NCBI GenBank assembly: GCA_964237235.1
Contig: CAXSGY010000013.1
Span: forward strand, 62,001-126,000
DNA length: 64,000 nucleotides
Direction of reading: 5' to 3'
DNA from: GCA-002050365 sp964237235
Lineage (GTDB): Bacteria > Acidobacteriota > Blastocatellia > Pyrinomonadales > Pyrinomonadaceae
The first letter of the stretch is position 1. Every line of letters starts with the position of its first letter. Made by a program: the position numbers and the translations under genes. Below are positions 50,687-60,356 of this stretch, in pieces. The notes under the pieces were generated by a model that was not told the DNA's origin, made no database searches, and saw only the letters and a list, made by a program, of their open reading frames with translations.

Positions 50687-50827
50687 TTTTTCCTCCGACC
50701 GCGCTCGAATATTATTTTTTGAAGAGCGTTTCAATAATGAATTTTATAAATAATTATTTCGCGAAAACGGAACGGAGCGTGCCGCGCTTCGTTTTGTTTC
50801 ACACATTTCAAACCGCAATGATTTCTT

Positions 50828-53800
50828 TTAAGGCACGAAACTCGTAGCGATTGGTTTGTCGCTGCCGAGTCCGAACGGAATGGCGGTAAATCCCTGTGTA
50901 CTTCTCGACAGATACCAGGTCGCGTTTTCCGGTCTGAAAACGGCGACATCGGTTTTGCCGTCGCCGTCGTAATCGCCTGCCGTCGGCAGATCGGTCGGAA
51001 TTCCGAATTTGATGCCGTAAAAACCGGCACTGCTGCCGAAAATATACCAGGTTCCTTCGGCGGCTCGATAGACGGCTTCGTCGGCTTTGCCGTCGCCGTC
51101 GTAATCGCCGACCACCGGTTTATCGGTGCTGTTTCCGAATTGAACGGAAGTGAAACCGCTGCGGCTTTGCAAAATATACCAAACGCCGTCCGCCGCGCGG
51201 TAAACCGCATAATCGGCTCTGCCGTCGCCGTCGTAATCGGCAACGACCGGTGTGTCGGTCGAATTGCCGAATTGAATTGAGCTGAATTGATTGTTGACGG
51301 AATTCAGAACATACCAAACGCCGCTTGACGGACGATAGACGGCTAATTCGGCTTTGCCGTCGCCGTCGTAATCAGCTGGAACCGGAATATCGCCCGCGCT
51401 TCCGAATTGAATGCCCGCAAATCCGAGCTGGCTTCTTTGCAGATACCAAACGCCGTCGCGCCAGACGGCGACATCGGTTTTGCCGTCGCCGTCATAATCG
51501 GCGGGAACTAATTTGTCGGTTCCGACTCCGAATTGGACGGCTGTATAACCGGCGGTTGACTGCTGCAAATACCAGATGCCGCTCGACGCGCGAAAAACGG
51601 AAACATCGGATTTCTTATCGCCGTCGAAATCGAACGGCGTGCGCCGGACAGCCGCCGGATCGTAGTTTCTGATGATGGCGGTCGCCGTCGGACTATAAGC
51701 CGAAGCGTTGCTCGGACTGCTCAAATTTAATGTAAAAGTTTCGTTCGGCTCGTTCAGATCATCGCCGTTAATCGTTACCGACACGGTTTTCGACGTTTCG
51801 AGCGGGCTGAAGGTCAGCGTTCCGCTAATCGCCACATAGTCGCTGCCGGCGGTCGCCGTTCCGTTGGCGGTCGAATAATTGACGTTAATCGTTTCGACGC
51901 TCGGATTACTTAAACTAACCGTAAAAACGGCATTGGTTGTGCTTCCGGCGGGCGGCTCGCTGACGTTGACGGCGTTTACGGATATATTCGGTCGGTTATC
52001 GTTGTCGTAAATACTGACCGTCGCCTGGTTCGGCGAAACAAGCGAAGCGTTGTTCGTCTGATTGGAGAGGGCGATGCCGAACGATTCGTTTCCTTCGAAA
52101 ATCGTATCGTTGATAATCGGAATCGAAATTATTTTACTTGATTCGCCGGCGGCGAAATTCAGCGTTCCCGAAACGGCTGTAAAATCGCTTCCGGCAGTCG
52201 CCGTTCCGTTCGTCGTCGCGTAATCAACCGAAGTCGCGGAAGACAAATCGCCGGTTCTGAGAACTGTTACGTAAGCCGGTTGACCGCCTTCGGAAGCGTA
52301 ATAATCCGTCGCGTTTAGCTGTAATCCGGTCGGAATCGAAGCCGCGTCGGAAACCAGCGCGCTCTGCAACAAATAAAGCTGACTGTCGTTTGGTGAAAAA
52401 TTATTGTAGGTGCGAAAGGCTAAACCGTTCGCGCCCCAGCGAATGAGACTCAGAGGCGTTCCGCTGAATGCGGGCAGCGTCGCCGAGCCGATCTTATTAA
52501 AAGTCGTCGTATCGTATGCCGTCAGCACATTGTTGTTCATAAAAAAGATTCGATGTAATGCCGCGTCAACCGCCATCGCCGTGCCGCCCGATTGAAAAGT
52601 GCCGACCAGGCTCTGCGTTTCTGGATTAATAACGCGACCGTTAAGCGTATAAAGCAAGCCGTCGGCGTACTCGATGGTTACGCCGAAGCCGGAAATCAAA
52701 TTGCTGATTGAATTGACCTTCTGAACGCCGGAACTGTTCACCGCGAATTTTACTAATGAGAATCCGCTCGATTCGTTTTCGTAACCGTAGAGGGTCGAAG
52801 CGGAATTCGAAAATTCAATCGAATTTATCGAATACGCGCCGCCGTTGCTCGTGTTCGGACGCGCTACGCCATTGTCGTAAACGGTTACGCCGTCATAGCG
52901 AACGGTGACGGCAACCGTCTGCGGACTTCCCGGCATTACGTCCATATCCTGAAATTGCGAGTTGCCCAGCGAAAATTGCGCGCCGGCAACTTTTTCGACC
53001 GCGTCGTATTTGCGGATCGCGTTGATTCCGCTCAATCTGACGTAAATCGTTTTTCCGTCGTCGGCGGGCGCAAGCTGCGCCGGTTCGCTGCCAATGAAAA
53101 CCGAGGAGGCAATCGCTCCGGTCGGCGGAACGATCTGCGAAATCGTATTGCCCGTCCCCGCTCCGGCGATGCTCGCCACGCTCGCATAAATTGACTGCGT
53201 TGTTTCGTTGTAAGTCAAATCATTAACCGGCAGGTTAACTTTTCTGACGAAGGTCGCCGGATTGACTGGTGTCGGTGTCGGCGTAACGGTCGGGGTCGGA
53301 GTCGGTGTCGGAACGGTCGTTGTTTCGTCAACGAGATTGGTTTGAACCAGAAAAATCTGATTGCCTGTCGTGCGAAACGCCAGACCGTCCGCGCCCCAAC
53401 GCACCAGAGAGGTCGGCGTGCCGTTAATACTCTGAAGATTGATGTAGCCGACCGGACGAAACGTATCAATTTCGTAAGCGTTAATTACATAATTGCTCTG
53501 GTAGCTTGAACTGACCAAAAAATAGATGCGGTTGCGGGAGCTGTCAACGGTGTATCCGTAAACATTGCTCGGAAGATTGAAAGTTCCTTTGACCGTATCG
53601 GTGGTCGTATCAATGACTTTACCGCTGCCCGTAAAAAGCAGATTGTTTTCGTAGTAAAAGTTATTGCCGCCGTTGGTTCCGATTGATTTGACCAGCGACA
53701 ATCCGCTCGAAGCCAGTGAAAGTTTGGAAATTGAGCCGTAATAACTCGAATTGCCGCCGCTGTAGAGAACATCGGTCGAGGCGAATTCAACCGAGCCTAA

Positions 53801-54598
53801 ACCGGCGGTCTGCGGACGCTTTACGCCTTCGTCGTAAACGGCGATGCCGCCCGAATAGTTGCGGCTGACGGCGATTGTGCCGGGCGCACCCGGTTGAACG
53901 GCAATATCGTAAGGCGTGGCGGGTCCGTCGCTTCCGACGTATCCAAGCGGAATCTGCAAGCCCGCCGTCTGCGTTGAAACGTCGAGTTTACGCACCGAAG
54001 CCGCGCCGTCTAAACCGACGTATAAAGTTTTCGCGTCGTCGGCAAAAGCAAGCTTGTTCGGATCGCTGCCGACAGAAATCGAGTTGCCGACGGCTCCGCC
54101 GACCGGATCAATTTCGGTGACGCTGTTGCCGTTAATCGTTCCCGCGCTGCCCGGCACGCTCGCATAGATTTTCGCCGTCGCCTGACTGTAAATCAAATCG
54201 TTGGTCGGCAAAGAAATCTGTCTCGCAAAAGCGGCAAAAGGAGTCGGTGTCGGCGTTGGCGTAACGCTCACGGTCGGAGTCGGAGTCGGAGTCGGAGTCG
54301 GTTCGGCGGATGAAAGCAGGGAAGTTTGGACGAAAAACATCTGATTATCCGTCGTGCGGAAGGCTAAACCGTTCGCGCCCCAGCGCACCAGCGAATACGG
54401 ATCGCCGGACACGTTCGGAACCGGTATCGAACCGATTGGCGTAAACGTATTTATATCAAAAATCTTGATGGTCAAATTATTGCTCGAACTGCTGTCTCTG
54501 ACCACGTAAAACGCTTTGCCTGCCGCTTTATCCGAAACAAACGCGTTGGAATAGGTGTTGGAAAAAAACGCCGAGCAGCGTTCTCGTATCGGCATCAA
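50828..54598 (-). CDS. Giant secreted propeller / Calx-beta / FG-GAP protein, 3' part after a frameshift
   Basis: The frame gives 1256 residues. It holds the end of one YncE-like propeller, two complete propellers of about 330 residues (IxRxDxxxxTxGxQ, VRWGANGLAFRT endings), separated by proline-threonine linkers coded by GGAGTC-type hexamers, two Calx-beta domains and six FG-GAP units ending DKPIATSFVP. It has no signal peptide of its own. It continues the gene at 54528-55430: the first propeller is cut in the middle and resumes here in another frame at a run of seven T (54562-54568). Removing one T would join them into a single protein of about 1530 residues. Confidence 0.75.
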   Translation of the reverse strand: MMPIRERCSAFFSNTYSNAFVSDKAAGKAFYVVRDSSSSNNLTIKIFDINTFTPIGSIPVPNVSGDPYSLVRWGANGLAFRTTDNQMFFVQTSLLSSAEPTPTPTPTPTVSVTPTPTPTPFAAFARQISLPTNDLIYSQATAKIYASVPGSAGTINGNSVTEIDPVGGAVGNSISVGSDPNKLAFADDAKTLYVGLDGAASVRKLDVSTQTAGLQIPLGYVGSDGPATPYDIAVQPGAPGTIAVSRNYSGGIAVYDEGVKRPQTAGLGSVEFASTDVLYSGGNSSYYGSISKLSLASSGLSLVKSIGTNGGNNFYYENNLLFTGSGKVIDTTTDTVKGTFNLPSNVYGYTVDSSRNRIYFLVSSSYQSNYVINAYEIDTFRPVGYINLQSINGTPTSLVRWGADGLAFRTTGNQIFLVQTNLVDETTTVPTPTPTPTVTPTPTPVNPATFVRKVNLPVNDLTYNETTQSIYASVASIAGAGTGNTISQIVPPTGAIASSVFIGSEPAQLAPADDGKTIYVRLSGINAIRKYDAVEKVAGAQFSLGNSQFQDMDVMPGSPQTVAVTVRYDGVTVYDNGVARPNTSNGGAYSINSIEFSNSASTLYGYENESSGFSLVKFAVNSSGVQKVNSISNLISGFGVTIEYADGLLYTLNGRVINPETQSLVGTFQSGGTAMAVDAALHRIFFMNNNVLTAYDTTTFNKIGSATLPAFSGTPLSLIRWGANGLAFRTYNNFSPNDSQLYLLQSALVSDAASIPTGLQLNATDYYASEGGQPAYVTVLRTGDLSSATSVDYATTNGTATAGSDFTAVSGTLNFAAGESSKIISIPIINDTIFEGNESFGIALSNQTNNASLVSPNQATVSIYDNDNRPNISVNAVNVSEPPAGSTTNAVFTVSLSNPSVETINVNYSTANGTATAGSDYVAISGTLTFSPLETSKTVSVTINGDDLNEPNETFTLNLSSPSNASAYSPTATAIIRNYDPAAVRRTPFDFDGDKKSDVSVFRASSGIWYLQQSTAGYTAVQFGVGTDKLVPADYDGDGKTDVAVWRDGVWYLQRSQLGFAGIQFGSAGDIPVPADYDGDGKAELAVYRPSSGVWYVLNSVNNQFSSIQFGNSTDTPVVADYDGDGRADYAVYRAADGVWYILQSRSGFTSVQFGNSTDKPVVGDYDGDGKADEAVYRAAEGTWYIFGSSAGFYGIKFGIPTDLPTAGDYDGDGKTDVAVFRPENATWYLSRSTQGFTAIPFGLGSDKPIATSFVP

Positions 54599-55430
54599 TT
54601 ATCTGTCCGCTTGAAGTGAATATCAGACCATCGTCGTATTTGATACGCGCGCCGATTGAGATTCCGGTGGTCGTCACGGACGCTACGCCCGTCGAATTAA
54701 TCGCCAGTATTCGGAAACCGCCGTCATAGCTGCCGCTGAAAAGAGTTGCGCCTATGTTGGAGAAGGCGACAAAATCACTGCCGACGATATGACCGGGACC
54801 GGTCAAGGGACGCTGCACGCCGTTTTCAAAAATTGCCGTGCCGGCTTCGGACGGACTAATTCCGGCATAATATCTGACGACCGCAACGACATTCGGATTA
54901 TCAGGGGCGACCGCAAAATCGTTGATAAGATAGTTTCCGTAGGAAGAATCCTGACCGGCAGCAAACTGCATTCCGGGAGTTTGCGACGGCACATCGAAAC
55001 GCCGGATCGCGTTCGCTCCGTTCAAAGACGTATATAATGTTTGCCCGTCGCCGGACATCGCTATTTTATTCGGTTCGCTTCCGATATAAACCGAGGTGAC
55101 GACTGCGCCCGTGCGCGGATTGATTTGAGTCAGACTGTTGCCGATATTTCCGCCGCTGCTGGGAATGCTGGCGTAGATGGTTTGATTAAATTGATTATAA
55201 ACAATGTCGTTGGAAGGCAGCGAAATACGCCGGATAAAATACGAATCCGCGCGATTCTCATCCGCATCGGTCGGCGCGCCGTTCATTGCGGTCGAATCGC
55301 CTCGATGCTCCTGCGCCGTTTCGCTGGCGGAATAAGCTGTAAATGTGATTGAACTCGCGGTTAACGCTAAAAGAGCAATTAAACCGAACAGACCTAAAAC
55401 GGACTTCGAATAAACGCGCGAAAAAAACAT
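54528..55430 (-). CDS. Giant secreted propeller protein, 5' part before a frameshift
   Basis: About 300 residues: a signal peptide (VLGLFGLIALLALTASSITFTAYSA), a short polar stretch, then a YncE-like propeller (FIRRISLPSNDIVYNQFNQTIYAS, SVYIGSEPNKIAMSGDGQTLYTSL). AGGAGA seven bases upstream of 55430 supports the start. After LLGVF the frame turns into unrelated residues and stops; the expected continuation FSNTYSNAFVSD is found one frame over in the next open frame. An extra T in a T7 run (54562-54568) explains this. It may be a sequencing error, a phase-variable tract or a broken gene. Confidence 0.75.
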   Translation of the reverse strand: MFFSRVYSKSVLGLFGLIALLALTASSITFTAYSASETAQEHRGDSTAMNGAPTDADENRADSYFIRRISLPSNDIVYNQFNQTIYASIPSSGGNIGNSLTQINPRTGAVVTSVYIGSEPNKIAMSGDGQTLYTSLNGANAIRRFDVPSQTPGMQFAAGQDSSYGNYLINDFAVAPDNPNVVAVVRYYAGISPSEAGTAIFENGVQRPLTGPGHIVGSDFVAFSNIGATLFSGSYDGGFRILAINSTGVASVTTTGISIGARIKYDDGLIFTSSGQIIDADTRTLLGVFFQHLFQRVCFG

Positions 55431-55928
55431 ACTTATGTCTCCTAAAATCAAAACTTCTACAATTTTATGTTGATACTGCCAGGTAAATTTTTATGTTTAT
55501 GAGTTTGTCTGACGAAGAGCAAACTATCGAAAGAAAAAAGGTTTGGATAAATTTTTTCGGTCAACGATAAAGAAATTTACCGAATAAAATATCGTAATAC
55601 AAATTGCTTAAAATGTTCAATGCTCTAAACCGCCTTCGATATTCAAACTCAGTATTTTAGTTTATAAACCGTTTATTACTAATCGTTTAAAAAGAATTAA
55701 AAAGTTATCGTACGGCTGTAAATTTGAAAAAAGATGAAATTAAATGATGGCGACCGGCGATTTTTAACGTCTTCAGCTGAAACTATTGACCGAAGTTAAA
55801 GACAGAAATGAATCGCTAAAATCTACCTACCTGCATAAGTAGTGATTTCGCTTCCGCTCTCGTTTACGATGCAATCGAGGCGTTGGAAAAACAGCTTCGG
55901 CAGACAGTTTCGCCGCCCGAAATTTTAA
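55431..55928. other. Divergent intergenic region, AT-rich
   Basis: About 500 bp between the divergent giant protein and lipoprotein genes. No coding frame, RNA gene or clear promoter pair stands out. The only structured element I see is the CTAC...GTAG palindrome at 55827. Base composition is clearly more AT-rich than the genes. Confidence 0.5.
55827..55842. promoter_or_regulatory. Candidate operator palindrome, site A
   Basis: CTACCTGCATAAGTAG followed by TGATTT, 86 bp before the lipoprotein start at 55929. It agrees with site C (61673) at 20 of 23 positions including flanks and with site B (59440) in the core. Confidence 0.45.
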
Positions 55929-56999
55929 ATGGTCAACACAAAAAAAATGAACAGTAAAATTTTAATCGCCGCATTATTATCAACGCTTTTAACCGCTTCC
56001 GGTTGCCGTCTGATTCTACAGCAAATGAAGCCGAACTTCTTCGCGGGAAACGGCGCGTTTACCGCCGCGCAGGCTGTCAGAAACAAGGTCGGTTCATCAT
56101 TTAAGGTGCGACGAATCGAGATTACCGAAGAAAAATTTACGATGAGCATCGAATCGCCCGCCAATCCGCGAAACATCGACGAATATACATATATCGGAGT
56201 CGCGGCGGTCGGTCCGAAACCGCTTCCGTTTGATCCTTATGATGCGAGGGAGGTGCAGAAAATGCCGCTCGATGAAATTGATTTTACGGTCATTCCGCAA
56301 GTCGCGCAGAACGCTTTGGAGAAAGCGCAAATCGAAGGCGGCAAAATCAAAGAAATCACATTTTTCACTAAGGTCGGCGAAAAATTCGGCTGGGACGTAA
56401 ACGTTCAAGGCACGCGCGAAAGCGCGTGGGTGTCCGCGGATATGAAGGGCAATATCGTCGGCACGAATCTTTCACAGACGGCGCGCGCGGCGGATTATAA
56501 AGTTATCGGTGAAGCCGAATTGACCAAAGCGTCCGACGCGATCAGGGCGAAATTCGGAGCCGACGCGCAGCTTGCCGATCTGCATATAAACGAACGGAGC
56601 GTCAGTTTCAAAGCAAAAAATCCGAACAATTCGCAGGAAGTTTATAGTTATACGTTCGGCATCGACGGCTTGAAAAAAGCCAATCCGGTCGCGCTGCCGC
56701 CTTCGATAATGAGCGATTACGCGACTTTTAAGTTCGCTCAAATGAATCTCGCCGATGTCGTCGCTTTGAGCCGCCGGGCAAAGGAAAAACTCGGAATGCC
56801 GAACGGCGAAATCAAATCTATCGATTTTACTTCGTTTCCGACGGCAATCGACAAGCCGGTTTCCGATAGACTGCCCGGCGTGACGATGAAAGCGGTTTCT
56901 TTCGAGCCGCGCTGGACGGTCGAAGTTAGAGACGGCACGGACGAAGGACGCGTGCAGTACGATGCGAAACTGAACGAAATTCCGGCGGATAAAAAATAA
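55929..56999 (+). CDS. Hypothetical lipoprotein
   Basis: A 356-residue protein with a lipobox LTASGC (cysteine 26), so it is probably anchored to a membrane. The mature part seems to hold two or three related alpha+beta segments: AAQAVRNKVGSSFKVRRIEI, DFTVIPQVAQNALEKAQIEGGKIKEITF, and VVALSRRAKEKLGMPNGEIKSIDF, each a helix followed by a strand, as in PepSY-like repeats. I do not recognise the family. An alternative ATG lies six codons downstream. It is the first gene of a run of small envelope proteins. Confidence 0.65.
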   Translation: MVNTKKMNSKILIAALLSTLLTASGCRLILQQMKPNFFAGNGAFTAAQAVRNKVGSSFKVRRIEITEEKFTMSIESPANPRNIDEYTYIGVAAVGPKPLPFDPYDAREVQKMPLDEIDFTVIPQVAQNALEKAQIEGGKIKEITFFTKVGEKFGWDVNVQGTRESAWVSADMKGNIVGTNLSQTARAADYKVIGEAELTKASDAIRAKFGADAQLADLHINERSVSFKAKNPNNSQEVYSYTFGIDGLKKANPVALPPSIMSDYATFKFAQMNLADVVALSRRAKEKLGMPNGEIKSIDFTSFPTAIDKPVSDRLPGVTMKAVSFEPRWTVEVRDGTDEGRVQYDAKLNEIPADKK

Positions 57000-57015
57000 G
57001 ACGAGGAGAAAAAAA

Positions 57016-57561
57016 ATGGGACGCGCACTTATTCATTACAAGCAAAACGACATCAGATTAACGGCGGTCAATTTTCTGACCGGAGCATTTTTGTATTTGT
57101 ATCTGGTCGGCGAATTGACGGGCGGCAGAAGCATTTATTCATATTCGGGCGGCTCGTCCGTGCTGATACTTTTGTTCGCGGGTGAAGTCGTTCTCTGCAT
57201 CGGTTCGATTTTCGCGGCAATTTATCAGCGGCGTTATAATCGGCGGCTCGCGGGAACGAATTCGGGAATTAACCGCTGGTATTTTTCGGAAAGAACTTTC
57301 GATTATATGATGACGGCAGTGATGTTTTTAATCGGCTGGTATTTATTGACGATTCCGCTGACGGAAATGCACAGCGGCTTGGCGACCGGCGGCTTGTTTT
57401 TCGACAATCAACGGTTCGCCGACGCGCCGCAAACGTATTATTCGCTGCTCTATTTCCATTTCGCGCTCTGCATTCCGTCGTTCGTCGGCGCAGTTTGTTT
57501 ATTGTTGTTTCCGTCGAAAAAACCGTCTCGAACATTCGCCTTCGAAGCAAATATTTTTTGA
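57016..57561 (+). CDS. Hypothetical four-helix membrane protein
   Basis: A 181-residue protein with four predicted membrane helices (about 16-36, 47-70, 94-113, 141-163). GAGGAG precedes the start and it lies 16 bp after the lipoprotein gene, so the two are likely cotranscribed. No family motif is seen. Confidence 0.62.
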   Translation: MGRALIHYKQNDIRLTAVNFLTGAFLYLYLVGELTGGRSIYSYSGGSSVLILLFAGEVVLCIGSIFAAIYQRRYNRRLAGTNSGINRWYFSERTFDYMMTAVMFLIGWYLLTIPLTEMHSGLATGGLFFDNQRFADAPQTYYSLLYFHFALCIPSFVGAVCLLLFPSKKPSRTFAFEANIF

Positions 57562-57579
57562 TTAAAAGGAGGACAAATT

Positions 57580-58119
57580 ATGAAAAATTTGATTAAATGC
57601 ACAAGATTATTTTTCGCGCTCGTCTTAATTTCGACGGCGTTGAGCTGCGGTTTCATACCGAAAGCCGCGTGCGAATTGACCGAAGCCGACGGTAAAAATA
57701 TTCTTAGAATGAATGTTAAGGCGATAAACAAAAGCGATCCGGTTTTCGGCGGCGCGGCGGCGCAGAATAACAAAAATTTGCGCGCCTGCGGCTACATCGC
57801 CGAAAAACCCGGTGAAAGAGGCTATTTGTATTGGGTCGAGGGAAAATCCGAGAATGAGCAGGAAGCGAAAAAAATGTTCGAAATTTCGACCGCCAAGTCG
57901 TCGGACGCGACCGAACGCTCGGTCGAAGAACTCAAACTCGGCGACGAAGCGCGTTTGATTCGCTACCGAACGGGCGACTCCAATGATTTACAAATAACCG
58001 TCAGAAAAGGCGCAGGCATCTTTTTGATTAGCGTTTCAAAACCGGCGGCGGGCGATATTCCGCTCGAACAAGTGAAATCCCTCGCCGAAAGGATCGCCGG
58101 TCAAATAACCGATTATTAA
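57580..58119 (+). CDS. Hypothetical lipoprotein
   Basis: A 179-residue protein with lipobox STALSCG (cysteine 23). A strong AAAAGGAGGA ribosome site precedes it. The mature domain is alpha+beta with two further cysteines (AACEL and RACGY) that may form a disulfide; the segment VEELKLGDEARLIRY...ITVRKGAGIFLISVSKP suggests a small ligand-binding fold. Family unknown. It lies 18 bp after the membrane protein gene. Confidence 0.62.
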   Translation: MKNLIKCTRLFFALVLISTALSCGFIPKAACELTEADGKNILRMNVKAINKSDPVFGGAAAQNNKNLRACGYIAEKPGERGYLYWVEGKSENEQEAKKMFEISTAKSSDATERSVEELKLGDEARLIRYRTGDSNDLQITVRKGAGIFLISVSKPAAGDIPLEQVKSLAERIAGQITDY

Positions 58120-58174
58120 AAACAAAAGCCACCTTAGAAATTTCAAATTTTCAAAAGGGCGAAAGAGGTATTTT

Positions 58175-58702
58175 ATGACCAAAATTGTCGAATCATCAGC
58201 GTGCGTTCTCAATATCGTTTACACGCGAAGCCTAATTAACAAAATAATTTACGGCACGGCGGCGGCGGCGATGCTCGCGCCCGCCGTAATGTTCCTGATT
58301 TGGGATCCGAAGCCGGAACCGGACGCGCAGTATCCTGAATTCGCGCCGATCTTTCTGTTGCTGCTGGAAATTTTTTTGCTGTCGGGCAGCGCATTTTTTC
58401 TCTCGTCGGTCTTTGACGCGACCGATTATCTTTTCGACCGAACCGCCGATAAATTTTATCTCAAAGGCAGAAGAAACTTTTTCAGAAAATGGACAATCGA
58501 AGGCGCGGTCAGCGATATTACCGGCGTGTCCTGTGAAATCTACGGGCAGGACGAAAACACGGACAGCGAAATTTTTCTGAAATATCGTATTTATGCGTCG
58601 GTCGCGGAAACGGTAAAATGCGGAACCGGCGAGGAAATCGAAGACGGAATTATTACCGACTATATAAAAAATTTTATCGAAGAGGAGAAAATCAAATCTT
58701 AA
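58175..58702 (+). CDS. Hypothetical two-helix membrane protein
   Basis: A 175-residue protein with two membrane helices near 27-46 and 56-78, then a soluble domain in which a phenylalanine- and arginine-rich strand LFDRTADKFYLKGRRNFF resembles bacterial PH-like or photosystem-assembly-type membrane proteins; this is only a resemblance. GAAAGAGG precedes the start. Part of the same run of envelope genes. Confidence 0.58.
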   Translation: MTKIVESSACVLNIVYTRSLINKIIYGTAAAAMLAPAVMFLIWDPKPEPDAQYPEFAPIFLLLLEIFLLSGSAFFLSSVFDATDYLFDRTADKFYLKGRRNFFRKWTIEGAVSDITGVSCEIYGQDENTDSEIFLKYRIYASVAETVKCGTGEEIEDGIITDYIKNFIEEEKIKS

Positions 58703-58716
58703 ACAAATTTTGTATT

Positions 58717-59343
58717 ATGAAAAAAATAATTGCATTCAACATCGCAAAAGCAAAGTGCTGCGGCATCTTTCAAACGGTTGGTTTTTTGTTCGTTTTATGT
58801 CTCGCGCCGGCAATCGTTCGCGCACAGACGGACGAGTTGAAAATTCCTTCGGAAGCAGCGCAATTTATCGGCGACGGCGATCACGCCGTCGCGCTCGAAT
58901 CAGCGGATTTGAACGGCGACGGAACAAAGGATTTTATTCTCGTGACCGAAAAAAAGACGGCGCAGGCGAATGACGAAGAAATCGAGAGCGAACGCACGCT
59001 GATGATTTTGACACGCGACGGCGCGGGAACGCTGAAAATCGCTAAAACCAACAAAGAGGTCGTTTACTGCAAATCCTGCGGCGGCGCGTTCGGCGATCCG
59101 TTCGACAGCGTCGAAGCCAAACGCGGGCAGTTCACCGTCGTCAATTACGGCGGCAGCGCGTGGCGTTGGAGCGAAATTTATCAATTTAATTATTCGCGCA
59201 TTGATAAAACGTGGCAGCTCGTGCGCGTCGAATCGAATAGTTACAACACGCTCGACCCGAACAAAATAAAAACTAAAATCCGCACGCCGAAAAGTTTCGG
59301 GAAAATTGACATCGCGGATTTCGATCTTAATAAAATTCGCTGA
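58717..59343 (+). CDS. Hypothetical exported protein with a calcium-loop motif
   Basis: A 208-residue protein with a signal peptide (TVGFLFVLCLAPAIVRAQ). The mature part has SADLNGDGTKDFILVTE, a DxNxDGxxD FG-GAP-like calcium loop, and a CKSCGG cysteine pair, ending in a beta-rich segment IYQFNYSRIDKTWQLVRVE. It does not have a full propeller. Start at 58717 is the methionine that gives the signal peptide. It is the last gene before a terminator-like hairpin. Confidence 0.6.
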   Translation: MKKIIAFNIAKAKCCGIFQTVGFLFVLCLAPAIVRAQTDELKIPSEAAQFIGDGDHAVALESADLNGDGTKDFILVTEKKTAQANDEEIESERTLMILTRDGAGTLKIAKTNKEVVYCKSCGGAFGDPFDSVEAKRGQFTVVNYGGSAWRWSEIYQFNYSRIDKTWQLVRVESNSYNTLDPNKIKTKIRTPKSFGKIDIADFDLNKIR

Positions 59344-59433
59344 GACGCTGAAGTTTTACCGTAAAAATTCGTTCGCCGAAAGACGTTTCAAGTCGTAAAT
59401 TTTTAACGGATAAATTAAGATCAGTCGAAAATT

Positions 59434-59461
59434 AAAACACTACTCGCGCGGGTAGTGTTTT
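59434..59461 (+). terminator. Hairpin with T run after the envelope gene cluster; also operator-like site B
   Basis: Stem AAAACACTAC (59434-59443) with GTAGTGTTTT (59452-59461) and a continuing T run make a good intrinsic terminator for the genes at 55929-59343. The core CTACTCGCGCGGGTAG (59440-59455) also matches the palindromes at 55827 and 61673, so it may be an operator for the gene at 59537 instead of, or as well as, a terminator. Confidence 0.6.
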
Positions 59462-59536
59462 TTTATTTGGAATAATTTAATCTGCTTGCAACTGCTCGAA
59501 GATATTCGGCAATTTTGGAATTTACGGAGAATTATT

Positions 59537-59824
59537 ATGATGTTGAAACAGCGAATTACAGCGGTTATTTTGACTCTGGCTTCGACCGCGATTTTATATC
59601 AAACCTGGTTTGAAGCCGAACGCGGCGGCGGTTATTTTTTGAAGGCGGCGGCGTTCGCGCCGCTCGGCATCGTCGCCGGAATTTTTTTGATTTTCTTTCC
59701 AAAATTCGGCGGCAAACCCGAAACGACGCGCGCCAAAATCGTCGTGCTGTCAGTCTTCGCCGTCGGCGTTCTGATCGGCTTGTTCAACTGGTATCTGATT
59801 GATCCGCAAGTCTTTAAATTCTAA
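59537..59824 (+). CDS. Hypothetical small membrane protein
   Basis: A 95-residue protein with three hydrophobic segments (about 7-24, 31-52, 66-88). GGAG seven bases upstream fixes the start at 59537. No recognised family. It is followed after 16 bp by another membrane protein gene. Confidence 0.6.
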   Translation: MMLKQRITAVILTLASTAILYQTWFEAERGGGYFLKAAAFAPLGIVAGIFLIFFPKFGGKPETTRAKIVVLSVFAVGVLIGLFNWYLIDPQVFKF

Positions 59825-59840
59825 AAATACGGTGATATTT

Positions 59841-60308
59841 ATGAACGAACTAATGCGCCGAATACTGGCTGGAACTTGCTTCGCTCTCGCGGCAGCGGTG
59901 CCGGTTGTTTATTATTTTCTGCTTAATCCGTTTGAAAGAGACGGGCTTCCGACGTTCGGCGGTTCGACGCTTTTAACCGTTGCCGTGCCGATTTTCATCG
60001 CCGCCGTCGGCGGTTTGTCGAGCGGCGCGGAAATTCTCGATCCCGAACAAACGATCAGCGTTTTCGGGGCGATGACGCGCGGATTGTTAATCAGCCTGCT
60101 GTCATATTATTTAATGTTTTCCGCGTCCGTCATCGTTTTGATTTTAACCGGCGGAGACGTTTTCGGAGTGCTGATTTTGTCCGTCTTTTTGTTTCTTTAC
60201 GGAATGCTTTTTATCGGCTGGCTGATTGCGCTCGTCGGCGCGGCGACCGGCGGCGGTTTGTATTTAATCAGGCAAAAAATAATCGAGAAAAGTTCGATTA
60301 ACGAATAA
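59841..60308 (+). CDS. Hypothetical four-helix membrane protein
   Basis: A 155-residue protein, nearly all hydrophobic, with four membrane helices (about 8-26, 40-58, 77-103, 110-143). The last helices are glycine-rich (GAATGGGLYLI). No family is recognised. A longer upstream frame is out of keeping with the hydrophobic start at MNELMRRILAG. Confidence 0.6.
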   Translation: MNELMRRILAGTCFALAAAVPVVYYFLLNPFERDGLPTFGGSTLLTVAVPIFIAAVGGLSSGAEILDPEQTISVFGAMTRGLLISLLSYYLMFSASVIVLILTGGDVFGVLILSVFLFLYGMLFIGWLIALVGAATGGGLYLIRQKIIEKSSINE

Positions 60309-60356
60309 ACATTTACAAATTTAAACGCCGACAATTCGTTCGGCTTATGAAAATTT

